Source: Gordonia sputi NBRC 100414
GTDB lineage: Bacteria; Actinomycetota; Actinomycetes; Mycobacteriales; Mycobacteriaceae
Direction of reading: 5' to 3'
Length of the DNA: 64,000 bases
Assembly (NCBI RefSeq): GCF_000248055.1
Contig: NZ_BAFC01000123.1
Location: 38,277-102,276 of the forward strand
Shown here: in pieces, positions 51,919 to 60,278 of the stretch
Layout: each line of letters begins with the position of its first letter
Numbering within the stretch: the stretch's first letter is position 1
Program-made: the position numbers and the translations under genes
The notes under the pieces: generated by a model
The model's database searches: none
Told to the model about the DNA's origin: nothing
What the model saw: only the letters and a program-made list of their open reading frames with translations

Positions 51919-52497
51919 GGGAATCGACCGGCCGTAATCACGCGGCACGGATCGCATGACGACCTCGCCGGCGAAGCACTGGCCGAAGATGTAGCGGGCG
52001 CGGAAGAGGTGGTAGCGCCAGCTGACCACGATGACAGAGCGCCAGTGTCGCTCCTTCGCCATGCGTTCGGTGAACATCGCCTCGCCACGCGTCGTCGAGG
52101 GATCCGGGTTGAAGCAGATGACTTCGATGGACTCGGTGCTCGCCGAGCAGACTCGTCGCATCAGCTCTGCGCCGCCCCGGTGATAGCCGTCATTCAGATA
52201 GGGGTCGGAGATCAGCACCGTGTTCGCGTAGCCCTCGCGGGCGAGTTGTAGACCGTAGTCTTCGCGGCCGTCGTGCTCGCCGCCGAGCACGACGATGGCA
52301 TCGACCTTGCGGAGTGGGTCGGAATGGTCCCGATAGAAGAGCTGATAGCCGAGGCCGTCGAAGGCGAGTACGACCACAACGACGATCACGAGCACCCAGC
52401 TGATGAGACTGCCGGAGAGTCGCCGTCGACGACGGCGTGTCTCATGGCTGCTGCGGGGCTCGAAGACGTAGGAGTCCGTCGGGTCGGGCGACGTCAC
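51853..52497 (-). CDS. YdcF/DUF218-family protein (second)
   Basis: 214 residues. A basic N-terminus (ETRRRRRRL), one helix (about 30-50), then the YdcF core DAIVVLGGEHDGREDYGLQLA, STTRGEAMFTERMA and VVSWRYHLFRARYIFGQ, close in sequence to the protein at 43680-44243. The two lie at opposite ends of the Wzc–Wzy block. Its C-terminal codons overlap the Wzy-like gene on the other strand. Confidence 0.86.
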   Translation of the reverse strand: MTSPDPTDSYVFEPRSSHETRRRRRRLSGSLISWVLVIVVVVVLAFDGLGYQLFYRDHSDPLRKVDAIVVLGGEHDGREDYGLQLAREGYANTVLISDPYLNDGYHRGGAELMRRVCSASTESIEVICFNPDPSTTRGEAMFTERMAKERHWRSVIVVSWRYHLFRARYIFGQCFAGEVVMRSVPRDYGRSIPLWTATFAYQYVGLAKAVVLGC

Positions 52498-52747
52498 GTG
52501 GCAAGTCCTCCGGCCGGGAATCTGACTTCGTCGACCTTAGTCGAGACTCCCCTCAGTGGCTCGAACGGCGGACGTACCACCACGAGGAATCGCTTGATGA
52601 AGGGCTGAAAGTCGCGTATCTCCCAGACGGCAAAACTGCAGCTCAGAAGCACAATTCACTAGACCAAACAGGTGATCAATTGAACTTGACCGGCGGTACT
52701 TGGATCCAATTCACACCTGGCCGCCGGGATGATCGTAAACTTCTCGC

Positions 52748-53944
52748 GTGGAGAGGGCGGCGTTCAAGTACGGGGGACACGACGTTCCTGGAATCGTCGT
52801 TGCCATTCTCGCTGATCCCCAGCGCCGGGCGTGCGCGGTCTATGGCCGTGAACAGACCGAGGCGGCGGCGCGCACAGTGGTTTCTCAACTCGTGGACAAG
52901 ATGGGGTCAGACGTAGGTCTGGACGCCCGGAACCGATTCGAATGGCTCCTGAGGCTTCCGCATGGCCCCGGCGTCGACGCGATTCTCGTCGACCTACAGG
53001 CGGGTCTCGCTGCCTCGACGGTCGATGTGGACGGGGTACGCATCTTCGTCGACTTCGCCTATGGGATCTCAAGTGAATCGGTGTCAGGTGTCGACGCCGA
53101 CAGACTCGTCCAGGCGGCCGACGCCGCGCTCTGCCTGGCTCTGGAATCGCAGCGTCGAATGGCGATCGCCGGACCCGAAATCTATGAGCGACTAGAAGGC
53201 GACCTCGACCTCGCAGTGAGGCTGACCAGTTCGTCGGAGGCAGACTTCCGACAGTTCTACCAACCGATCGTGCGGATGGCTGATGGCGTGACCGTGGGGT
53301 TCGAGTCACTGCTGCGGTGGGTCACCGCCGACGGCGTTTTGCTGCCCGGCGACTTCCTCGCTGTCGCCGAACACACATCCGCGATCGTGCCCATCGGCCG
53401 CAACGGGGTGACGCAGGCGATTCGGGCGCTCCACGAGTCGATCCAACCCCTGTGCGGCCCGAGCGGATTCGTCAGCATCAATCTCTCGCGGCAGCAGCTC
53501 GTCGACGAGACGATCGTCGATCACGTGGTGACCGAGATCGACAAGTACGGCCTCGGCCCTGGTCAGATCTGGATAGAGGTCCAGGAAAACGAGGTCATCG
53601 ACTTCGACACGGAGGCGCAGCGTGCCGTCGAGCGACTACACGAGAGCGGCTGCACCATCTCGATCGACGACCTCGGCTCGGGATTCTCGGCGCTGCGATA
53701 CGTGCGGGACCTCCCGGTCGACGTCGTCAAAGTCGATCGGGCGCTCATCTCGGCTATCGCCGACGATCCAGCCGACCGCGCTGTGGTGCGCGCGATCTGT
53801 GAGATGGCCGAGACGATGGACATCTCGACGGTCGCGGAGGGCGTCGAACGCAAGGCAGACTTCGACAGCGTCGTAGAGCTGGGTTTCCAGTTCGCGCAGG
53901 GCATCTACTTCGGTGCGCCCGGGCCGTTCGGGGCGGAGCTGTAG
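52748..53944 (+). CDS. EAL-domain c-di-GMP phosphodiesterase-like protein
   Basis: 398 residues from a GTG. Residues 1-150 are weakly similar to a degenerate GGDEF domain with no GGDEF motif. The EAL domain (about 155-398) has ESLLR for EALLR (Glu186), VSINLS, WIEVQENE, IDDLGSG for DDFGTG, VVKVDR, AEGVER and QFAQGIYFG. The metal-binding Glu, Asn, Glu, Asp-Asp, Lys and Glu are present, so phosphodiesterase activity is likely. It has no membrane helix. It stands between the EPS cluster and menB. Confidence 0.88.
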   Translation: MERAAFKYGGHDVPGIVVAILADPQRRACAVYGREQTEAAARTVVSQLVDKMGSDVGLDARNRFEWLLRLPHGPGVDAILVDLQAGLAASTVDVDGVRIFVDFAYGISSESVSGVDADRLVQAADAALCLALESQRRMAIAGPEIYERLEGDLDLAVRLTSSSEADFRQFYQPIVRMADGVTVGFESLLRWVTADGVLLPGDFLAVAEHTSAIVPIGRNGVTQAIRALHESIQPLCGPSGFVSINLSRQQLVDETIVDHVVTEIDKYGLGPGQIWIEVQENEVIDFDTEAQRAVERLHESGCTISIDDLGSGFSALRYVRDLPVDVVKVDRALISAIADDPADRAVVRAICEMAETMDISTVAEGVERKADFDSVVELGFQFAQGIYFGAPGPFGAEL

Positions 53945-53949
53945 CTCCG
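53934..53949. terminator. Short hairpin between EAL gene and menB
   Basis: CGGAGC-TGTA-GCTCCG, a six-pair stem over the EAL stop codon. The genes converge with 13 bases between, so a shared terminator is expected, but this stem is short. Confidence 0.3.
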
Positions 53950-53957
53950 GTGCACGC

Positions 53958-54929
53958 TCAGTAGTAGTACGGGAAGGCGTCCCACTCGGGAGAACGCTTC
54001 TCCAGGAACGCATCTCGACCCTCGACGGCTTCGTCGGTCATGTACGCCAGGCGGGTGGCCTCGCCGGCGAAGACCTGCTGACCCATCAGGCCGTCGTCGG
54101 TGAGGTTGAACGCGAACTTCAACATGCGCTGGGCCGTCGGCGATTTGCCGTTGATCGCCCGCGCCCACTCGATGGCCGTGCGCTCGAGGTCGGCGTGGTC
54201 GACGACCCGGTTGACCGCACCCATGCGGTGCATGGTCTCGGCGTCGTACGCCTCGCCGAGGAAGAAGATCTCGCGTGCGAACTTCTGACCGACCTGCTTG
54301 GCGAGGTAGGCGCTACCGTATCCGGCGTCGAACGAGCCGACGTCGGCGTCAGTCTGCTTGAAGCGGGCGTGCTCGCGTGAGGCGAGCGTCAGGTCGCAGA
54401 CGACGTGCAGGGAGTGTCCGCCGCCCGCAGCCCAACCGTTGACCACCGCGATCACGACCTTGGGCATGGTGCGGATGAGTCGTTGCACCTCGAGGATGTG
54501 CAGTCGGCCGCCCTCGGCCTTCACGCGCGCCTCGTCGACCCCGGTGGCATCGGCGCGAGTGACGTCGGAGTCGTGGCTGGTCGCGTACTGGTAACCCGAC
54601 CGCCCACGGATGCGCTGATCGCCGCCGGAACAGAAGGCCCAGCCGCCGTCCTTGGGGCTCGGGCCGTTGCCGGTGAGCAGGATGGTCCCGACGTCGGGGC
54701 TGCGTCGAGCGTGGTCGAGGGTGCGGTAGAGCTCGTCGACGCTGTGCGGCCGGAACGCGTTGCGGACCTCTGGCCGGTTGAAGGCGATGCGCACGATTCC
54801 GTCGGCGCGGGTCGTGCCGACGTGGCGGTGGTAGGTGATGTCGGTGAGGTCGTCGAAGCCCTGAACTGCGGTCCACTGGCTGGCGTCGAACGGCTGGTCG
54901 GATGCGTGCTGAGTTGCGCCGGAGGTCAT
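53958..54929 (-). CDS. menB: 1,4-Dihydroxy-2-naphthoyl-CoA synthase
   Basis: 323 residues from the ATG at 54929 (MTSGATQ; GAGGTC-like context). Crotonase fold: RVAFNRPEVRNAF-type N-terminus (here IVRIAFNRPEVRNAF), FCSGGDQRIRG, VNGWAAGGGHSLHVVCDLTLA, then DVGSFDAGYGSAYLA, and the C-terminal WDAFPYYY. These match MenB, including the extra GDQ loop and the SFDAGYGS active site. It closes the ring of o-succinylbenzoyl-CoA. It is separated from menE by the entire second EPS cluster, whereas in mycobacteria the two are close. Confidence 0.95.
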   Translation of the reverse strand: MTSGATQHASDQPFDASQWTAVQGFDDLTDITYHRHVGTTRADGIVRIAFNRPEVRNAFRPHSVDELYRTLDHARRSPDVGTILLTGNGPSPKDGGWAFCSGGDQRIRGRSGYQYATSHDSDVTRADATGVDEARVKAEGGRLHILEVQRLIRTMPKVVIAVVNGWAAGGGHSLHVVCDLTLASREHARFKQTDADVGSFDAGYGSAYLAKQVGQKFAREIFFLGEAYDAETMHRMGAVNRVVDHADLERTAIEWARAINGKSPTAQRMLKFAFNLTDDGLMGQQVFAGEATRLAYMTDEAVEGRDAFLEKRSPEWDAFPYYY

Positions 54930-54992
54930 GGATATCGACCTTAGTAGCCGGTTCGGTCGCATTCGGCACGCCGTGCATGGCACCCTGGATAC

Positions 54993-55154
54993 ATGTCATT
55001 CGAGCTGATCGCGATCATCATCGTGATCTGGGCGGCGGTCTCCGTGGTCGTCGCCCTGGTTGTCGGTGCCGTGATCAGGCAGCGAGACCGTCGTGAGGCG
55101 CCCCGTCCGCCCCAGCTCGCCAGCGGTTCGGAATCCGACAGACACGAGCGCTGA
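54993..55154 (+). CDS. 53-residue single-helix membrane protein
   Basis: The ATG at 54993 opens a 53-codon frame: MSFELIAIIIVIWAAVSVVV, further hydrophobic residues to about 28, then a basic stretch (RQRDRREAPRPP) and a polar tail ending HER. One helix with a positive cytoplasmic C-terminus is clear. It lies between divergent menB and the thioesterase gene, 21 bases before the latter, so it may be the first gene of that unit. No family recognised. Confidence 0.6.
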   Translation: MSFELIAIIIVIWAAVSVVVALVVGAVIRQRDRREAPRPPQLASGSESDRHER

Positions 55155-55175
55155 CCGGCCATATACGGTGGCCAG

Positions 55176-55832
55176 ATGGCATCTGACACGCGCGACGGTT
55201 GGGACATCCGCTCCGAAGACGAGTCGCCCCATGAGGGCGGATTCCGCGCACGGATCGAGGTCACGACCGACCGCGGCGGACCCCGATACGGCGAGTTGAA
55301 CGAGCAGATCCGACGGCTCATGGACCTCGCCCGCTACGCGAGCCCCGAGGGCGCGGAGACCGAGGAGCTACTCGAGCAGATAACCGCCCTCAACGAACGA
55401 CTGGCAAAAGTGCAGGTCGACGAGTGGCACACCCCCGCGGGAACCCGCGTCGACCTGCCTGCGCGTGGCAATATCACCCTCCCGCCGTACGTGATCTCGT
55501 CGGCGAGCGCCGATGGAGTGGTAGCCGAGGTCACCTTCCGGCCGTTTCACCTCGGTGGCAACAACGCGGCGCACGGCGGCCAGGTAGGGGTCGCGTTCGA
55601 CGATCTCGGGGGTATGGCGTCGGCACTCGCGATCAACGGCGTCACCCGCACCGCATACCTGACGGTTCAATACCGCTCGCTGACACCTCTGTCGACGCCG
55701 CTGACCTGCCGAACCTGGGTCGACAAGCGCGAAGGACGCAAGGCCTTTGTGAAGGGCACGCTCCACGACGGCGACCGTCTCTGTGCCGAATTGGATTCGC
55801 TGTTTATTGAGTTGAAGCCTGGTCAGCCGTAG
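55176..55832 (+). CDS. Hotdog-fold thioesterase (PaaI-like)
   Basis: 218 residues. After an N-terminal region of about 110 residues the hotdog core shows FRPFHLGGNNAAHGGQVGVAFDDLGGMASAL, with the HGG and catalytic Asp pattern of PaaI-type acyl-CoA thioesterases, then RTAYLTVQYRSLTPL. It may hydrolyse an acyl-CoA; next to menB, DHNA-CoA is a possible substrate, but this is inference only. Codon bias is normal for the window. Confidence 0.85.
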   Translation: MASDTRDGWDIRSEDESPHEGGFRARIEVTTDRGGPRYGELNEQIRRLMDLARYASPEGAETEELLEQITALNERLAKVQVDEWHTPAGTRVDLPARGNITLPPYVISSASADGVVAEVTFRPFHLGGNNAAHGGQVGVAFDDLGGMASALAINGVTRTAYLTVQYRSLTPLSTPLTCRTWVDKREGRKAFVKGTLHDGDRLCAELDSLFIELKPGQP

Positions 55833-55913
55833 CATTCCGAGGGGCGAGGGCGTCTGCGTCCGGGGATTGTCCATATCCCACGCTTCGTGTGTACCAAGGG
55901 GAGCGACAGCCAT

Positions 55914-56903
55914 ATGGACAGACATTCGGTGGTCGACGACCGGCTCGCGATCACGGTGGCCCTCGGAGCGGCGTTGTTCGTCGTGGTCACGGCTGTGCAG
56001 GTCACGCTCGATCCAACGCCGGGGGCGCGTCCTGCGTCATCAGTTGCGGCGGTCACGGCCGTCGTGCTCGCGGCTATCGCGTGGACGCTCTGGCGACGAC
56101 CGCGGCTGATCACGTCTGGTTCTGCGCCTGCGCTGGTGACCGTGGCTGCGCTGCTCATTGCCGCGAATCCTCTCGTCTACGTGCTCTGCACGCAGGTCGC
56201 CTACCCGTCGATCGGGACGCTGCTGGTCATCGTCGGGATCGGGGCGCTCGTCCCGTATCCGCGCATCGCGCTTGTGCTGATCGTTGGGCTGAACGTCGCG
56301 GCGCTGCTGTTCGCATGGTGTTATCCGCAGGCCGCCCCGCTCGGCGTCGTAGCCGTGCAACTGGTCAAGGCTGACGTGCTCGCCGTCGTGATCGCGCTGA
56401 CCTGGCGACGCACCGAGCGCCGCCTGGAGGCGGCCACCGCGACCATCGCGCACATGGCGGTGACCGACGAGCTCACGGGTCTGCTCAATCGCCGAGGACT
56501 GAACGAACGCGGGCAGGCATTTGTCGACGAGGCGCTCGCGTCGGGAAACCATGTGATCGTCGCCTTCATCGACGTCAACAACCTGAAGGGCATCAACGAC
56601 TGTCACGGACATTTCGTCGGTGACAGTCACCTCGCCGGTATCGGCCAGTGGTTGAGGTGGGTGTTCGACGATGGCGGACTGGCGGCACGGGTTGGCGGCG
56701 ACGAGTTCGCGTTGATCGCGCGTGGCGGACCGGATGAGGTGTCGCAGTTCCGATCGCGGGTGGAGCATTTACGTGCACGAGTTCCGCACTTCGGCGTCGC
56801 GATCGGGTGGGCACAATGTGGGCCGGATGACGCCGGGGCGCTGCGGGTGCTGATCAACGAGGCGGATCGAATGATGCTGCGCCACAAGCGGCGACCGAAC
56901 TAG
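55914..56903 (+). CDS. Membrane-bound GGDEF diguanylate cyclase
   Basis: 329 residues from the ATG at 55914 (AGGGGAG upstream; a GTG at 55887 would add nine). Five or six helices (about 12-165) precede a GGDEF domain: TDELTGLLNRRGL, FIDVNNLKGINDCHG and intact GGDEF at 261-265. No RxxD inhibitory site is found before it. It should make c-di-GMP. Together with the EAL protein 2 kb away, both arms of c-di-GMP turnover sit beside the EPS cluster. Confidence 0.9.
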   Translation: MDRHSVVDDRLAITVALGAALFVVVTAVQVTLDPTPGARPASSVAAVTAVVLAAIAWTLWRRPRLITSGSAPALVTVAALLIAANPLVYVLCTQVAYPSIGTLLVIVGIGALVPYPRIALVLIVGLNVAALLFAWCYPQAAPLGVVAVQLVKADVLAVVIALTWRRTERRLEAATATIAHMAVTDELTGLLNRRGLNERGQAFVDEALASGNHVIVAFIDVNNLKGINDCHGHFVGDSHLAGIGQWLRWVFDDGGLAARVGGDEFALIARGGPDEVSQFRSRVEHLRARVPHFGVAIGWAQCGPDDAGALRVLINEADRMMLRHKRRPN

Positions 56904-56968
56904 GGATCGTCCTGGCCGCGGGCGGCTGGCTGCAGGCGTGGTTCGGTGACCCGGTGCGGTTCTGGGTT

Positions 56969-58282
56969 TCAGTGCAGTTCGGTGACCTCGATGGTGGCGC
57001 CCGCGGTGCGGAGTCGGTCGATCAGTGCGTCGCCCATCGCGACTGCGGGCGTGAGAACGCCTGCGCGCGATGGTAGTTGGTGGCGGTTCAGTGCCAGTGT
57101 CAGTGCGCTCTCGCCGAGCATGACGGCAGTGGCCTTGTACCCGGGGTCGCCCTTCATCGAGAAGGTGGAGCGGAAGCGTCGAGCAGTCGTCGTGCGCGTG
57201 TACGTGCGGATCACGAAATAGCCGTTCTCCCGGGTCTTCTCACTCGGGCCGGAACCCGGTTTGGGGAGCACACGGTCGAGGAGTGCGCGTGTCGGTGTGA
57301 ACGACATCGCGCCGAGGAACGCGCCCGACCCGACACCGACCGCGCCCGCGATGACCGTCGACACTCCCGGGACGCCGCCGACAGACATGGTCTCGGCGTA
57401 GTGGAAGTCTTTGCCGTATGCGCCGTCGAGGAGTGCGTTGGAGCGTCGGACGATACGTGTGTTGTGCGAGGCCATGAAGAAGGGTGCGAGGGTGCCGCGC
57501 AGCGATTCGTCGACCTTGTGCGCGTTGATGATTCCGATATCGCTCGGCTCCGACGACAGTGCTGCTCGCGGGGTTTGGGCGGGTGCGCCGGACAGTGCCT
57601 GCGGGTTGAGCAGTAGGCGTCGGACGCTGGAGTCTTTTGCCTGTTCGGCGATGACGCGCATCGAGTCGATGGTGCCGCCGGAGACGCCGCCGCGCATCGC
57701 GGCGACGACCATCGTGGTGTCGGTCATCTCGCCGACGTCGGCGTCGGTCACGCCGCGATAGAGCTCGTAGGCGGCGAGATCCGAAGGGACGGAATCGAAT
57801 CCGCACGAGTGCACGATGCGTGCGCCGGTGGCCTCCGCGACCTCGTGGGCCTTTTGGATGGAGTAGTGCACGAAGGGGACCTCGCCGGTGAGGTCGACGT
57901 AGTCGGTACCCGCGGTGGCCGCGGCGACGACGAGGGCCTCGCCGTATCGAAGGTATGGGCCAACGGTGGTGCAGACGACGCGCGTGCGGGCGACCATGGC
58001 GTCGAGCGACGCGGGTGACGACGAGTCCGCGACGATGAGCGGCCAGTTGTGTGCGGCGTCGGGGAGTCGGCGTCGGGTGTCGGCGAGCTTGGTCTCTGAC
58101 CGTCCCGCGAGCGCGACGCGCGTTCCGGCGGGGGCGTGCTCGGCGAGGTAGCGGGCGGTGAGTTCGCCGACGAATCCGGTGGCGCCGAAGACGACGACGT
58201 CGAACTCGCGGATCTCAGGTGCCTCGGACGAGCTCGTCGGAGCTGACGACGGGGTGTTTTCGGGCTGGCTTTCACCGGTCAT
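56969..58282 (-). CDS. Trans-acting enoyl reductase/saccharopine dehydrogenase-like
   Basis: 437 residues. Rossmann start FDVVVFGATGFVGELTARYLA, then LAGRSETKL, YVDLTGEVPFVHYSI and HSCGFDSVPSDLAAYEL: the pattern of mycobacterial Rv2449c/Rv2953-type proteins related to saccharopine dehydrogenase. Rv2953 is a trans-acting enoyl reductase of phenolic lipid synthesis; the role of other members is uncertain. It stands alone, between convergent GGDEF and the AbrB-type permease gene. Confidence 0.87.
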   Translation of the reverse strand: MTGESQPENTPSSAPTSSSEAPEIREFDVVVFGATGFVGELTARYLAEHAPAGTRVALAGRSETKLADTRRRLPDAAHNWPLIVADSSSPASLDAMVARTRVVCTTVGPYLRYGEALVVAAATAGTDYVDLTGEVPFVHYSIQKAHEVAEATGARIVHSCGFDSVPSDLAAYELYRGVTDADVGEMTDTTMVVAAMRGGVSGGTIDSMRVIAEQAKDSSVRRLLLNPQALSGAPAQTPRAALSSEPSDIGIINAHKVDESLRGTLAPFFMASHNTRIVRRSNALLDGAYGKDFHYAETMSVGGVPGVSTVIAGAVGVGSGAFLGAMSFTPTRALLDRVLPKPGSGPSEKTRENGYFVIRTYTRTTTARRFRSTFSMKGDPGYKATAVMLGESALTLALNRHQLPSRAGVLTPAVAMGDALIDRLRTAGATIEVTELH

Positions 58283-58367
58283 GAGTTCAATGTATATGCG
58301 ACTGAAGTCACAGTAACAATGGGCTGCATCGCGCTGGTGGTGGAGCGTCGCAGGTCAGTCACGGGTT

Positions 58368-59513
58368 TCAGGAGGTGAGCCTGCGGGCGGCCGCGCGTGC
58401 CGCGAAGGGCGCGACGAACAGCATGAGCAGTACGCGCAGGATTTGGGCCGCGACGACGAATGCGACGTTGGAGCCCGCGGCCGTTGCTGCCGCGAGCACC
58501 GCGTAGATGCCGCCCGGGGTGGTGGCGAGGTAGCAGTCGAACATCGACTCGCCCGTCCACCAGGAGAGCAGCACACCGAGCAGCGCGCAGCCGACGCCGA
58601 TCGCGAGGATCAGCACAACCGCGGCGGGCAGGATGCGGCCGATGGCGCGAAGTCGGGGAAGGGTGAATCCGAGACCTGCCTGCCAGCCGATCACCGCATA
58701 CGCGATGGCGAGCAGGACCGACGGGACGGCGGCGTCGCCTGCGATCCCGGTGAGTTCTGCTGCGGTTGCGAGCGCCATCGGTCCGAGGAGGCCGGCTGCG
58801 GGGAGGTGGATGAGTTTGCCGAGCGGGATGCCGACACCTGTACAGATTGCGAGGAGTGCGACGCCCGCGGCCTGCTCTGTCCATGTTGGCCGAGCCACAA
58901 CGACATTCGACGACGACGCGTGGAACACCAGCGATGCGACGAGTGGAATGGTGCTGGTCACGAGCGCGACCCGGACGTACTGGACGACCGCGACGACGCG
59001 CTCGTCACCACCGAGATCGCGGGTCAACGCGACGAGGCCCGACGCCCCGCCCGCTACCAGAGCGAGCGAGCCGGTCAGGGCGTCGACCTCACGGTGCAGG
59101 CCGAGGAGCGCGCCGCCCGCGACCGACAGCGCCAGCGTGCCGAGCCCGACGACGAGGACCGGCAGCCAGGCGGAGCCGAGGCCGGAGATGGTCGTCGGAT
59201 CGGCCATGGTGCCGATGTAGACGCCGACCGTGCCCTGCGCCGCCAGCATCGCCGCGCGGGGGACCGTCGGCGGATCGGTGGCGGCGGGCTGTGTGGCCTT
59301 GTCGGCGGGTCCTGTTGCGCTGTCGGCGTGTGGTCCGGTGGCGGTGTGGGTGCTTGTGTCGGCGGGCGTGCGCGGGCGCGGGGCATATCCGATGATCGCG
59401 AGGAGTGCGGCGACGAGTAGTCCAGCGAACAGCGGTGCGGCGTCGACGTCGATGAGGTCCAGCAGGAGACTGACGCCGACCGTGAGGGCGGCGAGCAGGA
59501 ACCAGCGGGTCAT
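58368..59513 (-). CDS. AbrB-family (PF05145-like) membrane transporter
   Basis: 381 residues from the ATG at 59513. About ten helices in two similar halves: GVYIGTMADPTTISGLGSAWLP and WQAGLGFTLPRLRAIGRILPA, with WTGESMFDCYLATTPGGIYAV, the conserved TPGG of the AbrB (regulator of aidB expression-like) family. A charged, Thr/Ala-rich loop (about 50-83) sits after the second helix. The substrate is unknown. Longer reading frames upstream overlap the methyltransferase gene and are not credible. Confidence 0.85.
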   Translation of the reverse strand: MTRWFLLAALTVGVSLLLDLIDVDAAPLFAGLLVAALLAIIGYAPRPRTPADTSTHTATGPHADSATGPADKATQPAATDPPTVPRAAMLAAQGTVGVYIGTMADPTTISGLGSAWLPVLVVGLGTLALSVAGGALLGLHREVDALTGSLALVAGGASGLVALTRDLGGDERVVAVVQYVRVALVTSTIPLVASLVFHASSSNVVVARPTWTEQAAGVALLAICTGVGIPLGKLIHLPAAGLLGPMALATAAELTGIAGDAAVPSVLLAIAYAVIGWQAGLGFTLPRLRAIGRILPAAVVLILAIGVGCALLGVLLSWWTGESMFDCYLATTPGGIYAVLAAATAAGSNVAFVVAAQILRVLLMLFVAPFAARAAARRLTS

Positions 59514-59590
59514 TAGTTGAGCGTAGCGACGCGGCGAGCGGGCGGTCGGGTGGAGCGAGCGGGGTGTGATGAGCGTCGCGAGGGGGTGGG

Positions 59591-60208
59591 TCAGGGGGTG
59601 GTTGCGCTGCCCAGGCTGAGTGCGGCAAACGGCCGGGGTGCGCCGTGTTGGTAGAACTGGTCGAGTGCGGTGAGGTCGAAACCGTTGTGGGTCAACAGTT
59701 TCGGAATGTCGCGGGTGAGATGGCAGCCGCCCGCGGTGCGTTTCTGGATCGGTTCGAGGCGTAGCTGCCAGCGTCGGACGGCGTCGTCGGGGGCGGTGCC
59801 GTGCTCGAGGAAGGCGACGGTGCCGCCGGGGCGCAGGACGCGGGCGATCTCGGCGAGCGCGGCGTCGACGTCGGGGATGGTGCAGAGGGTGAAGGTGGAG
59901 AGCGCGGCGTCGAACGTGTCGTCGTCGAAGGGCAGGCGCTGGCCGTCGAGTCCGGCGCGGCGGATCGGGATGGGCGAGGAGGTGACGCGGTCGGCGGACA
60001 TATCCCAGGCGACGTCGGAGGGTTCGATCGCGTCGACCGACGTGACGGCTTCTGGGTAGAGGCCGACGTTGCGGCCCGAGCCGAATCCGATCTCGACGAC
60101 GCGGCCGGAGAGTGGTGCGCAGGCGCGGCGTCGAAGTGGGTCGAGCATCGACGAGCCGCACGTCACGTTGATGACGCGCGGCAGAACGTGATCGGTGTAG
60201 AAGCCCAT
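59591..60208 (-). CDS. Class I SAM-dependent methyltransferase
   Basis: 205 residues. SAM-binding motif [17 protein letters not shown] at about 37-52, motif II with acidic [29 protein letters not shown] and the post-motif [15 protein letters not shown]. This is a UbiE/PhoMT-like small-molecule methyltransferase of the Methyltransf_11 type. It is divergent from menD with 70 bp between, but is not MenG, as the family motifs for demethylmenaquinone are weak. The substrate is unknown. Confidence 0.85.
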   Translation of the reverse strand: MGFYTDHVLPRVINVTCGSSMLDPLRRRACAPLSGRVVEIGFGSGRNVGLYPEAVTSVDAIEPSDVAWDMSADRVTSSPIPIRRAGLDGQRLPFDDDTFDAALSTFTLCTIPDVDAALAEIARVLRPGGTVAFLEHGTAPDDAVRRWQLRLEPIQKRTAGGCHLTRDIPKLLTHNGFDLTALDQFYQHGAPRPFAALSLGSATTP

Positions 60209-60278
60209 TTGCCCACCTTCCGTCGAGCCGGTGGCACGTATCGGTGATCACTTTAGGTGCGGACATAGGCTGGAGCTC

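Noticed and set aside
58443..59420. A 325-codon plus-strand frame over the AbrB-type permease
   Set aside because: The minus strand codes a well-formed membrane protein; the plus frame gives a highly charged product with no features.
58368..60266. A 632-codon frame joining the permease with upstream sequence
   Set aside because: The first 250 codons are an out-of-frame reading of the methyltransferase gene. The permease begins at the ATG at 59513.
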